From Diphasiastrum complanatum (lineage: Eukaryota > Streptophyta > Lycopodiopsida > Lycopodiales > Lycopodiaceae), in NCBI GenBank assembly GCA_029204225.1, contig CM055099.1:50137918-50201917 (forward strand): a DNA stretch of 64,000 nt, written 5' to 3'. Positions within the stretch are counted from its first letter, which is position 1, and each line of letters starts with the position of its first letter. Positions 43,471 through 54,976 of the stretch are shown here, piece after piece. The position numbers and the translations under genes were made by a program. The notes beneath the pieces are model-generated. The model did no database searches. It was given only the letters and a program-made list of their open reading frames with translations, and had not been told where the DNA came from.

Positions 43471-44654
43471 AGCAATTTTTTTTTGTAGGGCATCAAGGAC
43501 AACAATGACACTTTGTCGCATTGTATCCTTGGTGCTTGCTCACCAGCTGTGAAGTTTTTGTTGATGCCTTATCATACCAAGTATGAGTTCTTCCTCTGTA
43601 TTGTAATTTTCCAATATCTGAATGAATCACATCCAATATACCTGCTAGGGATTGTGCTGGCTCTCATGCACATATGCTGGATGGATATAAATCTGCAAAA
43701 ATGCAATACATTAATGATAACTGATATGATTTCAGCAAGTTTCAAAAGCATGAATGTTAAGATATAGATCCCAACAATTTTTGAACTTACAGTTACATTT
43801 TTGACGATCATGAATATTGAAATCTTGTAGATACAGTTTTGAATGCATATAGACATGCTAAACCAAGGCTTTTGAGATTGATTGCCCTCTTGGAGAAGTC
43901 CTAAAATCAAGGATGTTTGCTTTCCAATAGGATCTGAATGTCATCTTTGCCTTCTTCCTTGGTCTAAACATGCCTCTTGAGGATGGATGCAGAAGAACCC
44001 ATGAGTTTTTTATGTATCTTGTTGGTTTCCAAAATCCAGTTTCATCCTTCTCATATTGAAGAATCACCGATTCAATTTTGGATCTTGGTCTCCTGGCCAT
44101 AGTGATTGTTGCCAAAGTTCAGCGCAAAATTCTCAAATCTATGACATACCAGATCGATTCAAAGTTATATGACACTTATTAAATGCGAACGGACAACTGG
44201 ACCACAGTAACAACATGTGGTAACTATGCTTATTGTCTAACCGTGATGCATGTCACCAATTCCAATGCATGTGATAACTTACTGTTGGCAAACCTGTGTA
44301 GTTTGAAATTTATGAACATATTAACCAATGTGGTTAAATATTTAACTAGAGACAATGTCGTCGGCCAGATTCACACGTTCAGGGTAGACACTGTCCACCA
44401 ATAGCATTCTCCCATCCTGCCCGGTGGCAAACCTAAAATTTTTGAAAGTTTATTTCTATAGCTTTGTTATCTTCATCTACGTTATATAGATTTCAAATAT
44501 ATGCATTTTGATTGGGCCACATGGCGCACGAAATCAAGAACAAAAATAAAAAGCATCTTTACAAAGGGCCTTTTTTCAATTTTGGAACTCCTCTAACCAT
44601 ATAGCATAACACCATTTTCCTATTGTGAGATATCATGCCATACTTTGCCAATGA
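43471..44654. other. Region with one small unassigned ORF
   Basis: On the minus strand 43858-44115 encodes 85 residues, MATITMARRPRSKIESVIL then GFWKPTRYIKNSW and FRPRKKAKMTFRSYW. They are basic and protein-like, but of no family I recognise. The rest shows nothing. Confidence 0.3.
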
Positions 44655-44876
44655 CACATGGTGACTAGATGATAACAAGTGACTTTAGTGTAGAAGGAAT
44701 CTTTAAGAATTTGGATGTTTAGGCATTTTGATCAAAAACACCTTAACCTTGAACCTTAACCTTGATACATGGTGACTAGATGATAACAAGTCACCTTAGT
44801 GTAGAAGGAATCTTTAAGAATTTGGATGTTTAGGCATTTTGATCAAAAACACCTTGATCTTGAACCCCTCAATGAC
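44655..44876 (+). repeat. 111-bp tandem duplication
   Basis: CATGGTGACTAGATGATAAC at about 44657 recurs 111 bp later, with nearly the entire unit identical. It looks recent. Confidence 0.85.
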
Positions 44877-44953
44877 GTACTATTTTGATTGTACAAAATT
44901 GGATTCAAAAGTAGAATATTATGAAAATCTCAATTTTCATTAGTTTAGGAGAA

Positions 44954-45064
44954 CTGAAAAGCGAGGCTAGCCATGTAATGATGCACATAGGCATGAATCG
45001 GATATGTAGGCAAAATCCGATCCATGCCTCTGTGCATCATTACATGGCTAGCTTCGCTCTTCAG
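44954..45064. ncRNA. Hairpin resembling a miRNA precursor
   Basis: A 50-nt left arm (44954-45003) pairs with a right arm (45015-45064) at 46 of 50 positions, with no bulges, around an 11-nt loop (ATGTAGGCAAA). The stem sequence GCTAGCCATGTAATGATGCA is exact. It does not match any miRNA I can recall. Alternatives are a tiny inverted-repeat transposon or a recent inverted duplication giving siRNAs. No promoter is evident, and transcription is unproven. Confidence 0.5.
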
Positions 45065-45329
45065 AAGATTGCAATTGGCCTTGTCACAAGCATTGAGGTA
45101 GACCTATATTGAATTTATACGTCATCGAGATTGGAACTGCTGGCGCCGTAGATCACCATCATATCTATGATAGAGTTCTAACATCCAAGTAATTGCCTAC
45201 AACTAATTATAAGCTAGGGTTGAACAATATTATTTGTCAAAAAACTTGGTTTAATTTATCTTGTATTGCTAAATTCAAGAGACTAGTTGCACTAGACTCA
45301 AAATTGTAATTATAAACATGTCTTGTATT

Positions 45330-45918
45330 CGACTCAGTGTATTCAATTAGTTTGTTTTATGTATTGCTGATCATTTCTAATTTTGTGTTCCATCCATTGT
45401 CAACCGTCAAGGTGCACCGATGCAAATGGCAAGTTCAAGTTCCTCTTCTTCAGATGATGAGGCAGGACCATCACATATTGGATCAGAGGCCTGGCTATAC
45501 TAGAGAATACCATGCCCATGTACACGATGTAAGTATGCACTGCGATGAGAGTGATGTGTTACTATATCACACGTTCGCATGCATGGACAGATTGAGAGAG
45601 AGTCATTATTTGTGTGGCCCGAAGTGGTTCTTTGGTGAGTTTTGATTTGCAAAGCACTTTGTATTGCTAAACAACATGACTGCATGTACCCTTACAATTG
45701 GAGGTCTTCACGATTGGAGGAATATTTCATTATTCTTGACTATTGGTGCACTTGTATTGTATAGGATGATGACTCGCACTCACCTGAGTATCAGAGAATT
45801 CAACCAGATGTTGCCATGCAATCTGCAAGATTCAGCGTGCAAGCGCACAAGAGCCACCACTTTCCTCGCATACACCACCCGTGGACTTGCACGAAGATCA
45901 CGAGGGGGACATGGATGA
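45330..45918 (+). pseudogene. Possible CACTA N-terminal (transposase-associated) relic
   Basis: Plus-strand fragments read SSSSSSSDDEAGPSHIG, then RIPCPCTRCK, then (another frame) DVLLYHTFACMD and KWFFGE. This order of a CPC..C motif followed by a His-containing helix and a final GE resembles the transposase-associated domain at the N-terminus of plant CACTA proteins. Further on is an acidic DLHEDHEGDMDDM. Several stops intervene. The call is tentative. Confidence 0.35.
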
Positions 45919-46088
45919 CATGAAGTTGATGGAATGAAGTAAGTCGGGTACTTCGATGCCGGGCACTTCGATGAAGTCGATGTCAATGGAGTCAGTTGAG
46001 CGAGTTGATGAAAAAGTCGAAGTCGAGTATTTTCATGGAGAAGTAAAAGTCGATGACTGCGGAGTTGATGGAGTCTGATTTTTTCTAG
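45919..46088 (+). repeat. GTCGATG-rich low-complexity stretch
   Basis: Short words AAGTCGAKG, CGATGAAGTCGATG and GAGTTGATG recur several times. An imperfect simple repeat without coding meaning. Confidence 0.5.
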
Positions 46089-46640
46089 TTGACAGTATCA
46101 AATATACAATTTATCGAAAGATATACAATATATGTAATGCCACAAAATGGAAAAGCAATAACCCCAAAAGGAAAACCAGATCTAATGCCTCTCAACTCAC
46201 ATCAGAAGTGTTTTGAAGCAGAAATGGTAGGAAAAGGAGAGCAAGCACTGATGGTAAAGTTGGAGAAAATTCTAACATTGCCATCGCAATCTACTTCTCT
46301 ATCACAAGGGCTTCGACATTTGAGCTCTTAAATGATGCAACACATCAGAATGCCATTAGCCCTATTCATATTTCTGGGGAGGGAGACGAGAACTCAATAA
46401 GTGATCATTCTATTGGTGTAAGAGAGTCCTTTGGACTATTATTGTGCTGGAAATGTAGCAGGTTCTAAGACCACTTCTGTTACCAACTCCGAGAGCAAAG
46501 ATGCAACAAGGGCGTCAATGCACAAGATATATGACGCCCCTCTTGTTAAGAAACGACGGAACTCAAAGATCAGTGCTTTAAGTGCCAAAAGAAGAGGCAA
46601 GATCAAATTCTCTTTAAATGTCAACAAATGCATGATACTT
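46089..46640 (+). pseudogene. Unrecognised coding relic
   Basis: The plus strand at 46089-46331 reads ITPKGKPDLMPLNSHQKCF, then EKILTLPSQSTS. After a frame change near 46315 it continues STFELLNDATHQNAISPIHI and GEGDENSISDHSIGVRES. A last basic frame (46431-46643) has VKKRRNSKISALSAKRRGK, nuclear-localisation-like. These look like one decayed or intron-bearing protein; the family is unknown. Confidence 0.3.
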
Positions 46641-47147
46641 TAGCCTCATTCAAAGTCCAAGCCTTAGAAAGTTTAGACTTGTCAACCACATATTAGCATT
46701 TAAACTCCACATATTTGTTCTAAACTCCATTGATGTCCACTCATGATAGGCAATGCCAAAAAAATGTATGCTATGGCACCAATCAACAAATACATAAGGC
46801 GTGGCTACCCGGGCCCACCTCGCATTTATTATTGGCGATAGCAATTTCATCTTCCGTCTCAATTTCAAATAAACTTTTAGCGCCAAATTAATTTAAAATA
46901 ATAAACGCATATAAGCTGAAGAAATCACATACAATTAAGAATTTGCATGCAACGATCTACTTTAGGGGATTAAATGGCAGCATTAGCGACTTCAGTTGGC
47001 GGCGATAAGATGTCTTCGCAGCAGCACACTACTAGTCTTATTCGTATGAATTTAGTGAGTATATGTATTTGATATTCAATCGCACGTTGTGTTGCATTTT
47101 ATGTATTGTTGATTATAATGCACATTGTTTGTTAATATTCTTGTCAT

Positions 47148-47151
<4 letters not shown>
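46641..47151. other. No gene recognised
   Basis: AT-rich spacer before the microsatellite. No coding signal. Confidence 0.4.
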
Positions 47152-47200
<49 letters not shown>

Positions 47201-47217
47201 AAGAGAGAGAGAGAGAC
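47152..47217. repeat. (GA)n microsatellite
   Basis: A GA run of about 66 bp with one short AAAGAAAG interruption. Confidence 0.95.
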
Positions 47218-47768
47218 TGAGAAGCATATGAGCTCTTTGCCGATTCGTGAACGTTTAATAATGTTAGTCGTAAGTGAAGTTGAGATCCTCTTCTAAGGAG
47301 CCTACCCTTCTGGTTATCCACTTTGCCCAACACAATCGTTTAGCTTTGACGTTGAGCAATGATCAGTACATAGAGTTGGAATGTCGTCATGAGATTCGGG
47401 TTTATACCCGTAGGGTTGCGTAAGGGCTCTTGTAGACTAGATATTCCTATGTAATCCTTTTAAGCCCAGCCACAAAACCGACTGAGCATGGCTCTCACAA
47501 GTTGCTGTGCAAGTGATTGTCAATCAATACAATTGCTTGCTCTGGCAGCTGTAGTCAAAATTATTACTAGCTACAGCTACCATATTCAAACTGCTAACTT
47601 ACGATTTTGAAATCCGGTTGTCTAGCTGTATAAGATGAACATTAGCAAATGTTTTGTATAATTACTCTAACAATCCTCTGAGAATAACATGTGACTTGAT
47701 GCAGGTTGTGACTTTATTGGTTCGGAGCTGTTTCGCTCCTGAACTACACGCGGAAATTTCTTCACTGA

Positions 47769-49106
47769 AAACACAAACAATTCGAAATTTCCTCCAGGAG
47801 TAGCCAAGTAGACTCCCACGACGTACATCCCCAACGTAGCACCCATCTTAACTATAAAAGTGATGGTTATAGGGTAGAGCTTATTCATCGAGACTCGTTA
47901 TCTTTACACAATTTAACGAAGCTTGAGAGAATTCACCGTGCAGTGAAGCAAAGCGAACACCGAGCTGAGCATATTTCTGCAAATATAATGAAGCATCACC
48001 CTAATTTTACTATCGCATCATCAAATTTCACCTCAAGCCTGGAGTATAATTATGGTTCGTACTTGATGGAGCTGCGCCTTGGCACTCCACCTAAGATCTT
48101 TCTGGGCGTTGTAGATACAGGAAGTGACCTAACGTGGTTGCAATGTTATCCTTGCCTTAGGTGCTACGAGCAATTCGGGGCTATATTCGATCCTCAAGTT
48201 TCTTCGTCCTACAAAAAACTTTCGTTCAGCAGCCCTCAATGTTTGAACTTGCGAGAAAAAAAAAGTGAAGGAGGCAACTGCCAATATTTTGTTGGATACG
48301 CGGACGGCACTTATTCGAGAGGGGACTTTTCTACTGAGACCATCGTCATGACAACAACAAGCGGAGCCCAGGATGAGATTAACGACTTCGCCTTTGGATG
48401 TGGCCATAATAATCTCATGTCAAGTGAAGATTTTGGCACTCTAGATGAAGCGGGCATTGTAGGGCTTGGTCAGAGTCCAGCTTCTCTGATTAATCAGTTG
48501 GAATCGGTGATTGAACAGAAGTTTGCATATTGTTTGGTGTCCTTTGAGGAATCATCTCATATTAAAAGCGAATTGCTCTTTGGATCTGTTGCGACAATCA
48601 ATATTCCTGGAGTTCAATCTACCCCAATTCTCAGGCGGGCCGGATCGCCCCTCTATTACGTAGGTCTTAATGCACTCAGCGTTGGTGGAAAACGACTGCA
48701 AGTCAATCTGGCAGGTGGCACGATCATGGATTCAGGCAGCACTTATACCTCTTTAGAAGGTTCTGCGTATTCCATCATTCGAGACGCATTCAAGGCTGCA
48801 ATCACACTCCCACTTGCAGAGGCGCCATTCGGTACCCAATTTGACCTTTGTTATCATATAGAAGGGGGGGGTAGGTATACCATTCCCACTCTCACCTTTC
48901 ATTTGACAGATGCCGACTTTACCCCCCCTGTAGAGAACATTTTTATACAGGATCAGAATTTGATATGCCTAGGAATGAAGTCTCGTGAAGGCTTTTCTAT
49001 AATCGGCAGTATCATGCACCAGGATTTTCATTTTGAGTATGATCTAGGCAATTCTAAACTCTCTTTTGTACGATCCCCATGTGGTTGCGCTAGACCATCC
49101 TGCTGA
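47769..49106 (+). CDS. Nepenthesin-type aspartic protease (A1B), start not visible
   Basis: Encodes a pepsin-like endopeptidase of the plant nepenthesin/CND41 group, enzymes usually secreted or vacuolar. The frame is open from 47769 (after TGA 47766) to the stop at 49104-49106. Catalytic motifs are VDTGSDLTW and IMDSGST, 205 residues apart. The flap Tyr is in GYADGTY. The nepenthesin Cys-rich insert (CYPCLRCYEQ, SSPQC, NCQY) is present but lacks one usual Cys (LSFSS instead of LPCSS). The C-terminus has IGSIMHQDFHFEYDLGNSKL. Upstream of the first possible ATG (47988) the same frame encodes conserved propeptide sequence, LIHRDS and NLTKLERIHRAVKQS. Translation must therefore begin farther upstream, yet no ATG or signal peptide is seen. 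Either a 5' exon is separated or the gene is a 5'-truncated copy. The mature domain is intact. Confidence 0.85.
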   Translation, partial: KHKQFEISSRSSQVDSHDVHPQRSTHLNYKSDGYRVELIHRDSLSLHNLTKLERIHRAVKQSEHRAEHISANIMKHHPNFTIASSNFTSSLEYNYGSYLMELRLGTPPKIFLGVVDTGSDLTWLQCYPCLRCYEQFGAIFDPQVSSSYKKLSFSSPQCLNLREKKSEGGNCQYFVGYADGTYSRGDFSTETIVMTTTSGAQDEINDFAFGCGHNNLMSSEDFGTLDEAGIVGLGQSPASLINQLESVIEQKFAYCLVSFEESSHIKSELLFGSVATINIPGVQSTPILRRAGSPLYYVGLNALSVGGKRLQVNLAGGTIMDSGSTYTSLEGSAYSIIRDAFKAAITLPLAEAPFGTQFDLCYHIEGGGRYTIPTLTFHLTDADFTPPVENIFIQDQNLICLGMKSREGFSIIGSIMHQDFHFEYDLGNSKLSFVRSPCGCARPSC

Positions 49107-49228
49107 TGGCATAAGTACGTCCATTGTCTATCTCAAGCGTAGAGAATGTCACAAAGATGATCGTAGCTTATAGACATAAGATCAGCCTACTTTACAGAGG
49201 TTAGAAGAGATTATATTGTTTAGCTTTG

Positions 49229-49388
49229 GAGGACGATTAAATTTTGTTTTGCTTATCTCTTAGTTGTCAGAGTTGTGTCATTTGAGTTGAGCAATTGAAT
49301 GCTATTAAATTTTGTTTTGCTTATCGATATTTCACAATCTCTTAGTTGTCAGAGTTGTGTCATTTCAGTTGAATAATTGAATGCTATT
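49229..49388 (+). repeat. ~85-bp tandem duplication in the protease 3' flank
   Basis: AAATTTTGTTTTGCTTATC and TTAGTTGTCAGAGTTGTGTC occur twice, the second copy carrying about 15 extra bp (GATATTTCACAAT). Confidence 0.75.
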
Positions 49389-50447
49389 TTGAGTTCTAAC
49401 GATATGTAAACTTTTAAGTGGCGTACAGTATGATTAATACGTGTAAACTTTCAGGTAGTTTTTATTGAAAAAGCTTGTATAGTAATAACATATTTCAATT
49501 TTCACGTCAGAGTCTTTCATATAAAAAAAATATACAGTACTTGTTAGGGTCCAAAATATCTCTTTATTGTTACAAGTTTGTTGAAAAAATACATAATATT
49601 AAGCAAGAAATATAGACAAGGTTGGTTAAATAAAGGGCAATAAAAGGAGAGAAATAGTATTGAAATATCAATGCTTTATGACACAAGAAAATGATCCTCA
49701 AAGACCTGAGGATATACAAATCTGTTTAGTTAGGATGCTCTACATTGAGGTGATTTAAGGTGGTAGAGTTTCGACACAAATAAAAGAAAGAACATAATAA
49801 ATGCTTCTAGATGTCTAGTATGTGCAAGGTAAGACCTCTCTAAGTTAGTTGCATGTTCTTTGAATATCTTCATTATTTTCACTATTTTTTGAAAAGTTTG
49901 TGATAATTTGTACAAAAATGCATTGGTTACAAATAGAAATTCATCCAAGTTGCAACATATCTCTGAAAAGTATGTGTTGTTATGATTTGGCATGTTTATT
50001 GTGGCAAAATTAGTGATGATTCTATTAAAGGAAAAGTTCCAAGTGGTAGATTTGAAATTGAGGTACTGGTATTTTCTGATAACGACAACGTGATCAAATG
50101 AATATTTGTATGTCTGTTGATGATGCTAATATTCATTTTACTGATAGTCTTGGCTACTTTAGCTAAACATCCATTTATGCCTAGATTATTATTTATTTTG
50201 CTACACAATTGTTATGATACCATACTATTGTTACCAATTCCTCTTTTTGGGGAATGATACCCTATATATTTTAGTTAAAACTCTTCATTTAGGATTCATC
50301 GATGAACCATGATAACTACTAAATTTTTGGTGGCATTATCGAGGTGTGTATTTCTGCAGGTTCTTCAACTGTAGAAGGTTCTCGAGTAAATAACCAAGTC
50401 TAGGACTTTGTCATGGATACTTGAATAAGACATCAATAATGGTTAGA
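49389..50447. other. No gene recognised
   Basis: AT-rich, with short unconnected open frames only. It lies between the protease and the LTR of copia copy A. Confidence 0.4.
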
Positions 50448-51031
50448 TAGGTTCATCACCTTTACAGATTGTGTGATTAGCTTTGTGAGGCATGCGGTTA
50501 CGTCCACTATTGTCTTGTGCTCACCTACATTATTGACCTGTATATTTCGCTATACTTAATCTGATTATAGATCTGTTTGTTCTACGTTTAGATTTGTATC
50601 AATATTGCAATGCTTTTCTACATTCTGTCCAGCTTTATAATTATTTAATCTGGCTGTCTGCTCTTCGCAAATTATTATTAGTCTAGCTGTTCACAACTAA
50701 TATTTAGTCTTATTTTTTGTGACTGATTATTAGTCTAGCTCTTTGCGAGTAATTTGCGACTAATAATTTGACTAGCTGTACGCGACAAATTATCTTTCTG
50801 ATCTTTTGATGCTTAATGTTTGGCTCGTAATCAGATCAAACGTGATTTTTGCTACTAACGTTCTGTTCGAGTCTGATAGGCGTAGTCATGCTTCAGGAAA
50901 GTGAGATAGCTTATTCCTCTGCGCACGAACATTTTCCATGCGAGTTCGTTTCTTTTTTGAGTTTCGAGTTTGCCTCTTTTTGTTTTCATTTCTTTTTGAG
51001 TTACTTTCGTTTCACACCCCTCTTTCCAGCA
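50448..51031 (+). repeat. LTR of copia copy A (5' part missing or unrecognised)
   Basis: Similarity to the LTR of copy B begins at AGGTTCATCACCTTTACA (50448) and runs to CTTTCCAGCA, directly followed by the primer site. It contains reiterated ATTATTAGTCTAGCT and GCGAC/TCGCGA-type words. The distal half also matches the minus-strand LTR at 26927-27821. Confidence 0.75.
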
Positions 51032-51043
51032 TGGTATCAGAGC
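51032..51043 (+). other. Primer binding site, copia copy A
   Basis: TGGTATCAGAGC, complementary to initiator tRNA-Met, immediately after the LTR. Confidence 0.95.
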
Positions 51044-51187
51044 TATTTTCTGTAGCCTGATAATCTCCCACAGTGATAAGACTCTACTAGCCGATAGAGT
51101 AATTGTCTTCTTGTTCTGTAACTTAGCACCAGATTTTCATACTTAAGTCACTGATAGCTATTCCTATCACCTAGACTAATCTTCCAC

Positions 51188-52974
51188 ATGGATTTTCAAG
51201 GCAAAGCCAGTCCTATCATGGACAACCTTGATGGAGTCAATTACCATCTGTGGAAATTTAAGATGAAAATAGTGCTAATGGCTAAGGAGTTGTATGATGT
51301 TGTTACAGGTGTAGAAGAGAAACCCGAAGCTGACGACGTAGCAATCTCCAGATGGAAGCTGAAGGATGGAAAGGCATTTGCGCTGATCATCCTCAACATT
51401 TCGGATACTCAAATTAGCCATGTATCTGAAGCCCAGACATTTAAAGAAGTCTGGGACATCTTGAGCACATTATATGAAGTGCAAGATATAGCTTCCAAGC
51501 TACATCTCAGGAAGAAATTTTACTCATTCACGATGGCGAATGGTGATTCCCTGCAGAATCACATCAACCAATTCAAGAACCTCCTAAAGCAAATGGCCGC
51601 TGTTGAATCTGTCATAGACGATCAAGACGTAGTGATGCAACTACTTACAAGCTTGCCAAGCTCATATGACAGCTGGGTGATGATCATCACGACACATCCA
51701 GAGCTAAATCTTTCAAGAGTCATCACAATGTTGTTGCAGGAAGACACGCAGAGGAACGAAGCCTCTAGTTCCTCAGCTGATTCTCATGCTTTGTACACCA
51801 ACAAGTGCACGACTAAGCAGAAGAAGAAGAAAGGCCCAAAACAATCGAAGCGAGACCAAAAACCAACATAGCACAAAGAACAGTCCAAACTGCAGACAAA
51901 AAAGAAGTTGTTCTACAGATACTACAAACGAAACAACCACGAGATTCAAGACTGCCAGATATTACAAGCTAAGAACAACAACAAGGGACAGTCAAATCAA
52001 GTGGCCAATGCAGCTATAGAAGTTCCACAACCCATTCAAGAAGCGGATCATAGTGCCTTCATGACCAGCCATCAAGGAGCATCCAACGACAGTTCTTGGT
52101 TTTTGGATTCTGGTGCCACTCAGCATACGACCAGTCTCATTCGTTGTTTCGAGTCCTATACGCCCTATAGTACCAACAAATAAGTTCACCTAGGAGACAA
52201 TAGCACACAAGCTATTAAAGGTGAAGGTACTGTAAGATTAAACTTTGCAGATGATCAGTCTAAGCTACTCTCTAAAGTCCTATATGTACCCAACTTATCT
52301 ACAAATCTGCTCTCTATAAGCAGAATCACAGATCGATGACGTAAAGTAGAATTTGAATATGATCAGTGCAAAGTAGTTCATAGGACATGCAAGATCCTAG
52401 CACTCGAAAAGAGGCATGGATACTTGTATAGATTAAGTCATTGCTTTTCTGCCTCTACTCAGGCGCTCAGTACTTCTATTCAAGCAAATAAAAGTCTACT
52501 TTGGCATTATAGACTTGGTCAGTTGAATCATGCCACTGTACAACAAATGTTTGAACATTCTATTGTTCTTGATCTAGACTATCCTAGTGATAAAGTCAAG
52601 TTACTGTATGTCAAGACTGTTTAGTTGGTAAACAGACTAGGAAACCATTTAGATCAAGCCATCAGCATACTGCTAGAGGATTGTTAGGCATTGTGCATTC
52701 AGACATTTGTGGCCCGATGAAGAATCCTGCTCTGAAGGATGAAAAATACTTTATAACTTCTATTGATGAATTCTCCAAAAAGACTATGGTGTACTTTATC
52801 AAGAAGAAATCAGAAGCTTTCAATTGCTTTAGAATCTTCAAGGAGCGTAAAGAAAAAGAGACTAGAAGGATGATCAAGGCCCTAAGATCAGACAATGGTG
52901 GGGAGTACATCTCTACTGAATTTAAGGAGTACTGCCAGAGCCAAGACATTGAGCACCACCAAATGAATGAGTGA
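51188..52974 (+). pseudogene. Copia copy A: Gag, protease and partial integrase
   Basis: The Gag frame 51188-51871 starts MDFQGKASPIMDNLDGVNYH and has HINQFKNLLKQM and LPSSYDSWVMIIT. After a frame change, a short Lys-rich linker (KLFYRYYKRNN, with no intact zinc knuckle) and protease WFLDSGATQHTTS lie at 51908-52183. The pre-integrase finger is at 52424-52624 (LWHYRLGQLNHATV). Integrase at 52681-52974 has HSDICGPM and LRSDNGGEY, then ends before the catalytic Glu. Reverse transcriptase and RNase H are absent. The element is truncated at about 52975. Confidence 0.85.
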
Positions 52975-53580
52975 GATAGTACGATGTATTTCAATTCATT
53001 GTAATATTAGTAATATTGCTCACAGATGCAATTACACTTTATTAATTGACTAGTTGACATTGAACAAGGAGTCGATGCATGTGAGTACACAATTTGTGAT
53101 CATCATTTTTTGTGATACATAAATTTCTTTATTCACTAGTGCATATGACAACCAAAGTTGATAGAAAATGGAATTCAATGTGTTGATAGGTAACAGATTC
53201 CAAAAGTGAGATCCATTTACATTCTATTTTATACCACGGTTTATACTAAGGGGCCTTTTTTTCATCAATCTCGATATTCCCCTCGGTTAACAGAGTGTCT
53301 TGGAATGCCTTTGGCCACCTGGACCCTCTTTATAATCCTCTTTATAAATGTCTCAAAAACAAGTGCAAATTGTTGGATTTATCTCCTTTACTCTCCTAAA
53401 TCGTATGTAAATTAGCTTCCATTCATGCTGCTATATTCTACTTGTGTTGTCACACAGTCTACATAATTACCTGTAAAATAAGACAGGCGAAAAACATTAC
53501 TGTCTGTATAAATACAAGTAAATTTTCACAGTAGAAAAAAAGACGAATGTTGTTGCTCGCACGCCCCCAGTTTACGATTT
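52975..53580. other. No gene recognised
   Basis: The copia copy A homology stops at about 52975. The following 600 bp shows no coding or repeat signal. Confidence 0.4.
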
Positions 53581-53584
53581 TCTC

Positions 53585-53869
53585 ATGGACTCTCTGCCAC
53601 CCGAGCAAGCCCATGATGCTACTGACGAGGCCTTCAAGGATGTGGAGGAGATCCGTTCCTCTCTCCCTTTCCATCCGGATGACCTCCCTAGCCAACAGTT
53701 TTCGTATCCCATGCCAGATGTTGCCCCTCCACTAGTGCACCCCACTTATGCTGCTCCACCCATCCCTGCCAGTGCATCTCACTCTCCCCATTCCATGTCT
53801 ACAACCGATGCATCCACTAGTGCCCAGTCTGTCACGTCACAACATTGTGTTTTTACACGTAATTTATGA
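53585..53869 (+). CDS. Short Pro/Ser-rich ORF, unknown
   Basis: 94 codons from an ATG: an acidic start (MDSLPPEQAHDATDEAFKDV), then a Pro/Ser/His-rich tail. The frame is open upstream to about 53540. Composition suggests a disordered protein segment, perhaps a transposon remnant or the tail of a lost gene. No family recognised. Confidence 0.25.
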   Translation: MDSLPPEQAHDATDEAFKDVEEIRSSLPFHPDDLPSQQFSYPMPDVAPPLVHPTYAAPPIPASASHSPHSMSTTDASTSAQSVTSQHCVFTRNL

Positions 53870-54293
53870 CAGGCTAAAAAGATGACAGTACCCTACAAAT
53901 GCCAAATTTGCGCTTATAGAAAAGTGAAGGTACCTTGTAAATCAAATTTTCAAGGCATTTGTCAGACTGTCACGTTTTTTGCATTGTCATCAACGTTAAT
54001 TTTAGTGAAGGCTGACGTTGCGGCCTCTTCACGCTCATCCCATGCACTGTGCAATCGAATTTGACAATAAAAACAGCCACCCACGATCTCCCACAGACAG
54101 CACAACCACTTTTGTACCTTCTTCATCTACACAGCTATAAAATTATGTATACCATTTGCGTATTCAGTGAACTGTATCAAAAATAGCATCAGAATAGAAC
54201 AGAAGAGAGAACAAAACATCACTGATAATCAGAGATAGACATCATAGTGCTTTCGAGCATTGATTCTTTTCTTCCAGATGTATTGTGAGTAAG
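53870..54293. other. Spacer, possible 5' part of copia copy B LTR
   Basis: Contains GCTATAAAATTATG near 54129, a good TATA form, and short GACAGTCTGTCACG-like words. It precedes the recognised LTR homology at 54294, and so may be the U3 part of that LTR. Confidence 0.35.
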
Positions 54294-54829
54294 AGGTTCA
54301 TCACCTTTACACATTGTGTGATTGGCTTTGTGAAGCACACAGTTACGTCCGCTATTGTTTTGTGCTCACCTGCATTATTGATCTGTATATTTCGTTATAC
54401 TTCATTTGATTACATGAGCTCTGTTCGTTCTGTGTTCAGATTTGTGTCAATATTGCAATGCTTTTCTACGTTCTGTCTGGCTTTCTAATTACTTAATCTG
54501 GCTGTCTGCTCTTCGCGAATTATTATTAGTCTAGTTGTTTGTGACTAATATTTAGTCTTGCTTTTCACGACTAATTCACAACTGATTATTAGTCTAGCTC
54601 TTCGTGAGTAATTTGCACTAGCTGTTCACGACAAATTATTTGTTTGATGTCTTTATGTTTAATGTTTGGCTACATAATCAGATCAAACGTGATTTCTATC
54701 ACTAATGTTTTGTTCAAGACAGATATGCGTAGTCATGCTTGAGAAAAGAGTGAGATAACTTATTTCGCTGCATACAAACATTTTCCATTCGAGTTCACTT
54801 CTTTGCGTGTTCATTCCCTCTTTCCAGCA
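54294..54829 (+). repeat. LTR of copia copy B
   Basis: Matches 50448-51031 with many small differences. Ends CTTTCCAGCA directly before the primer site. Confidence 0.8.
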
Positions 54830-54841
54830 TGGTATCAGAGC
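54830..54841 (+). other. Primer binding site, copia copy B
   Basis: TGGTATCAGAGC directly after the LTR. Confidence 0.95.
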
Positions 54842-54976
54842 TAATTTCTATAGCCTGATAAGCTTTCACAGAAACAAGACTCTACTAGCCAATAGAGTAA
54901 TTGTCTTCTTGTTCTGTAATTTAGCACCAGATTTTCATACTTAAGTCACTGATAGTTATTCCTATCACCTAGACTA

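Noticed and set aside
43572-43910. 112-codon minus-strand frame as a gene
   Set aside because: Hydrophobic, without motif, overlapping an opposite frame; only the neighbouring 43858-44115 frame looked mildly protein-like.
47852-47860. CTATAAAAG as TATA box of the aspartic protease
   Set aside because: It lies inside DNA that encodes conserved propeptide in the same frame, so the true start should be farther upstream; probably fortuitous.
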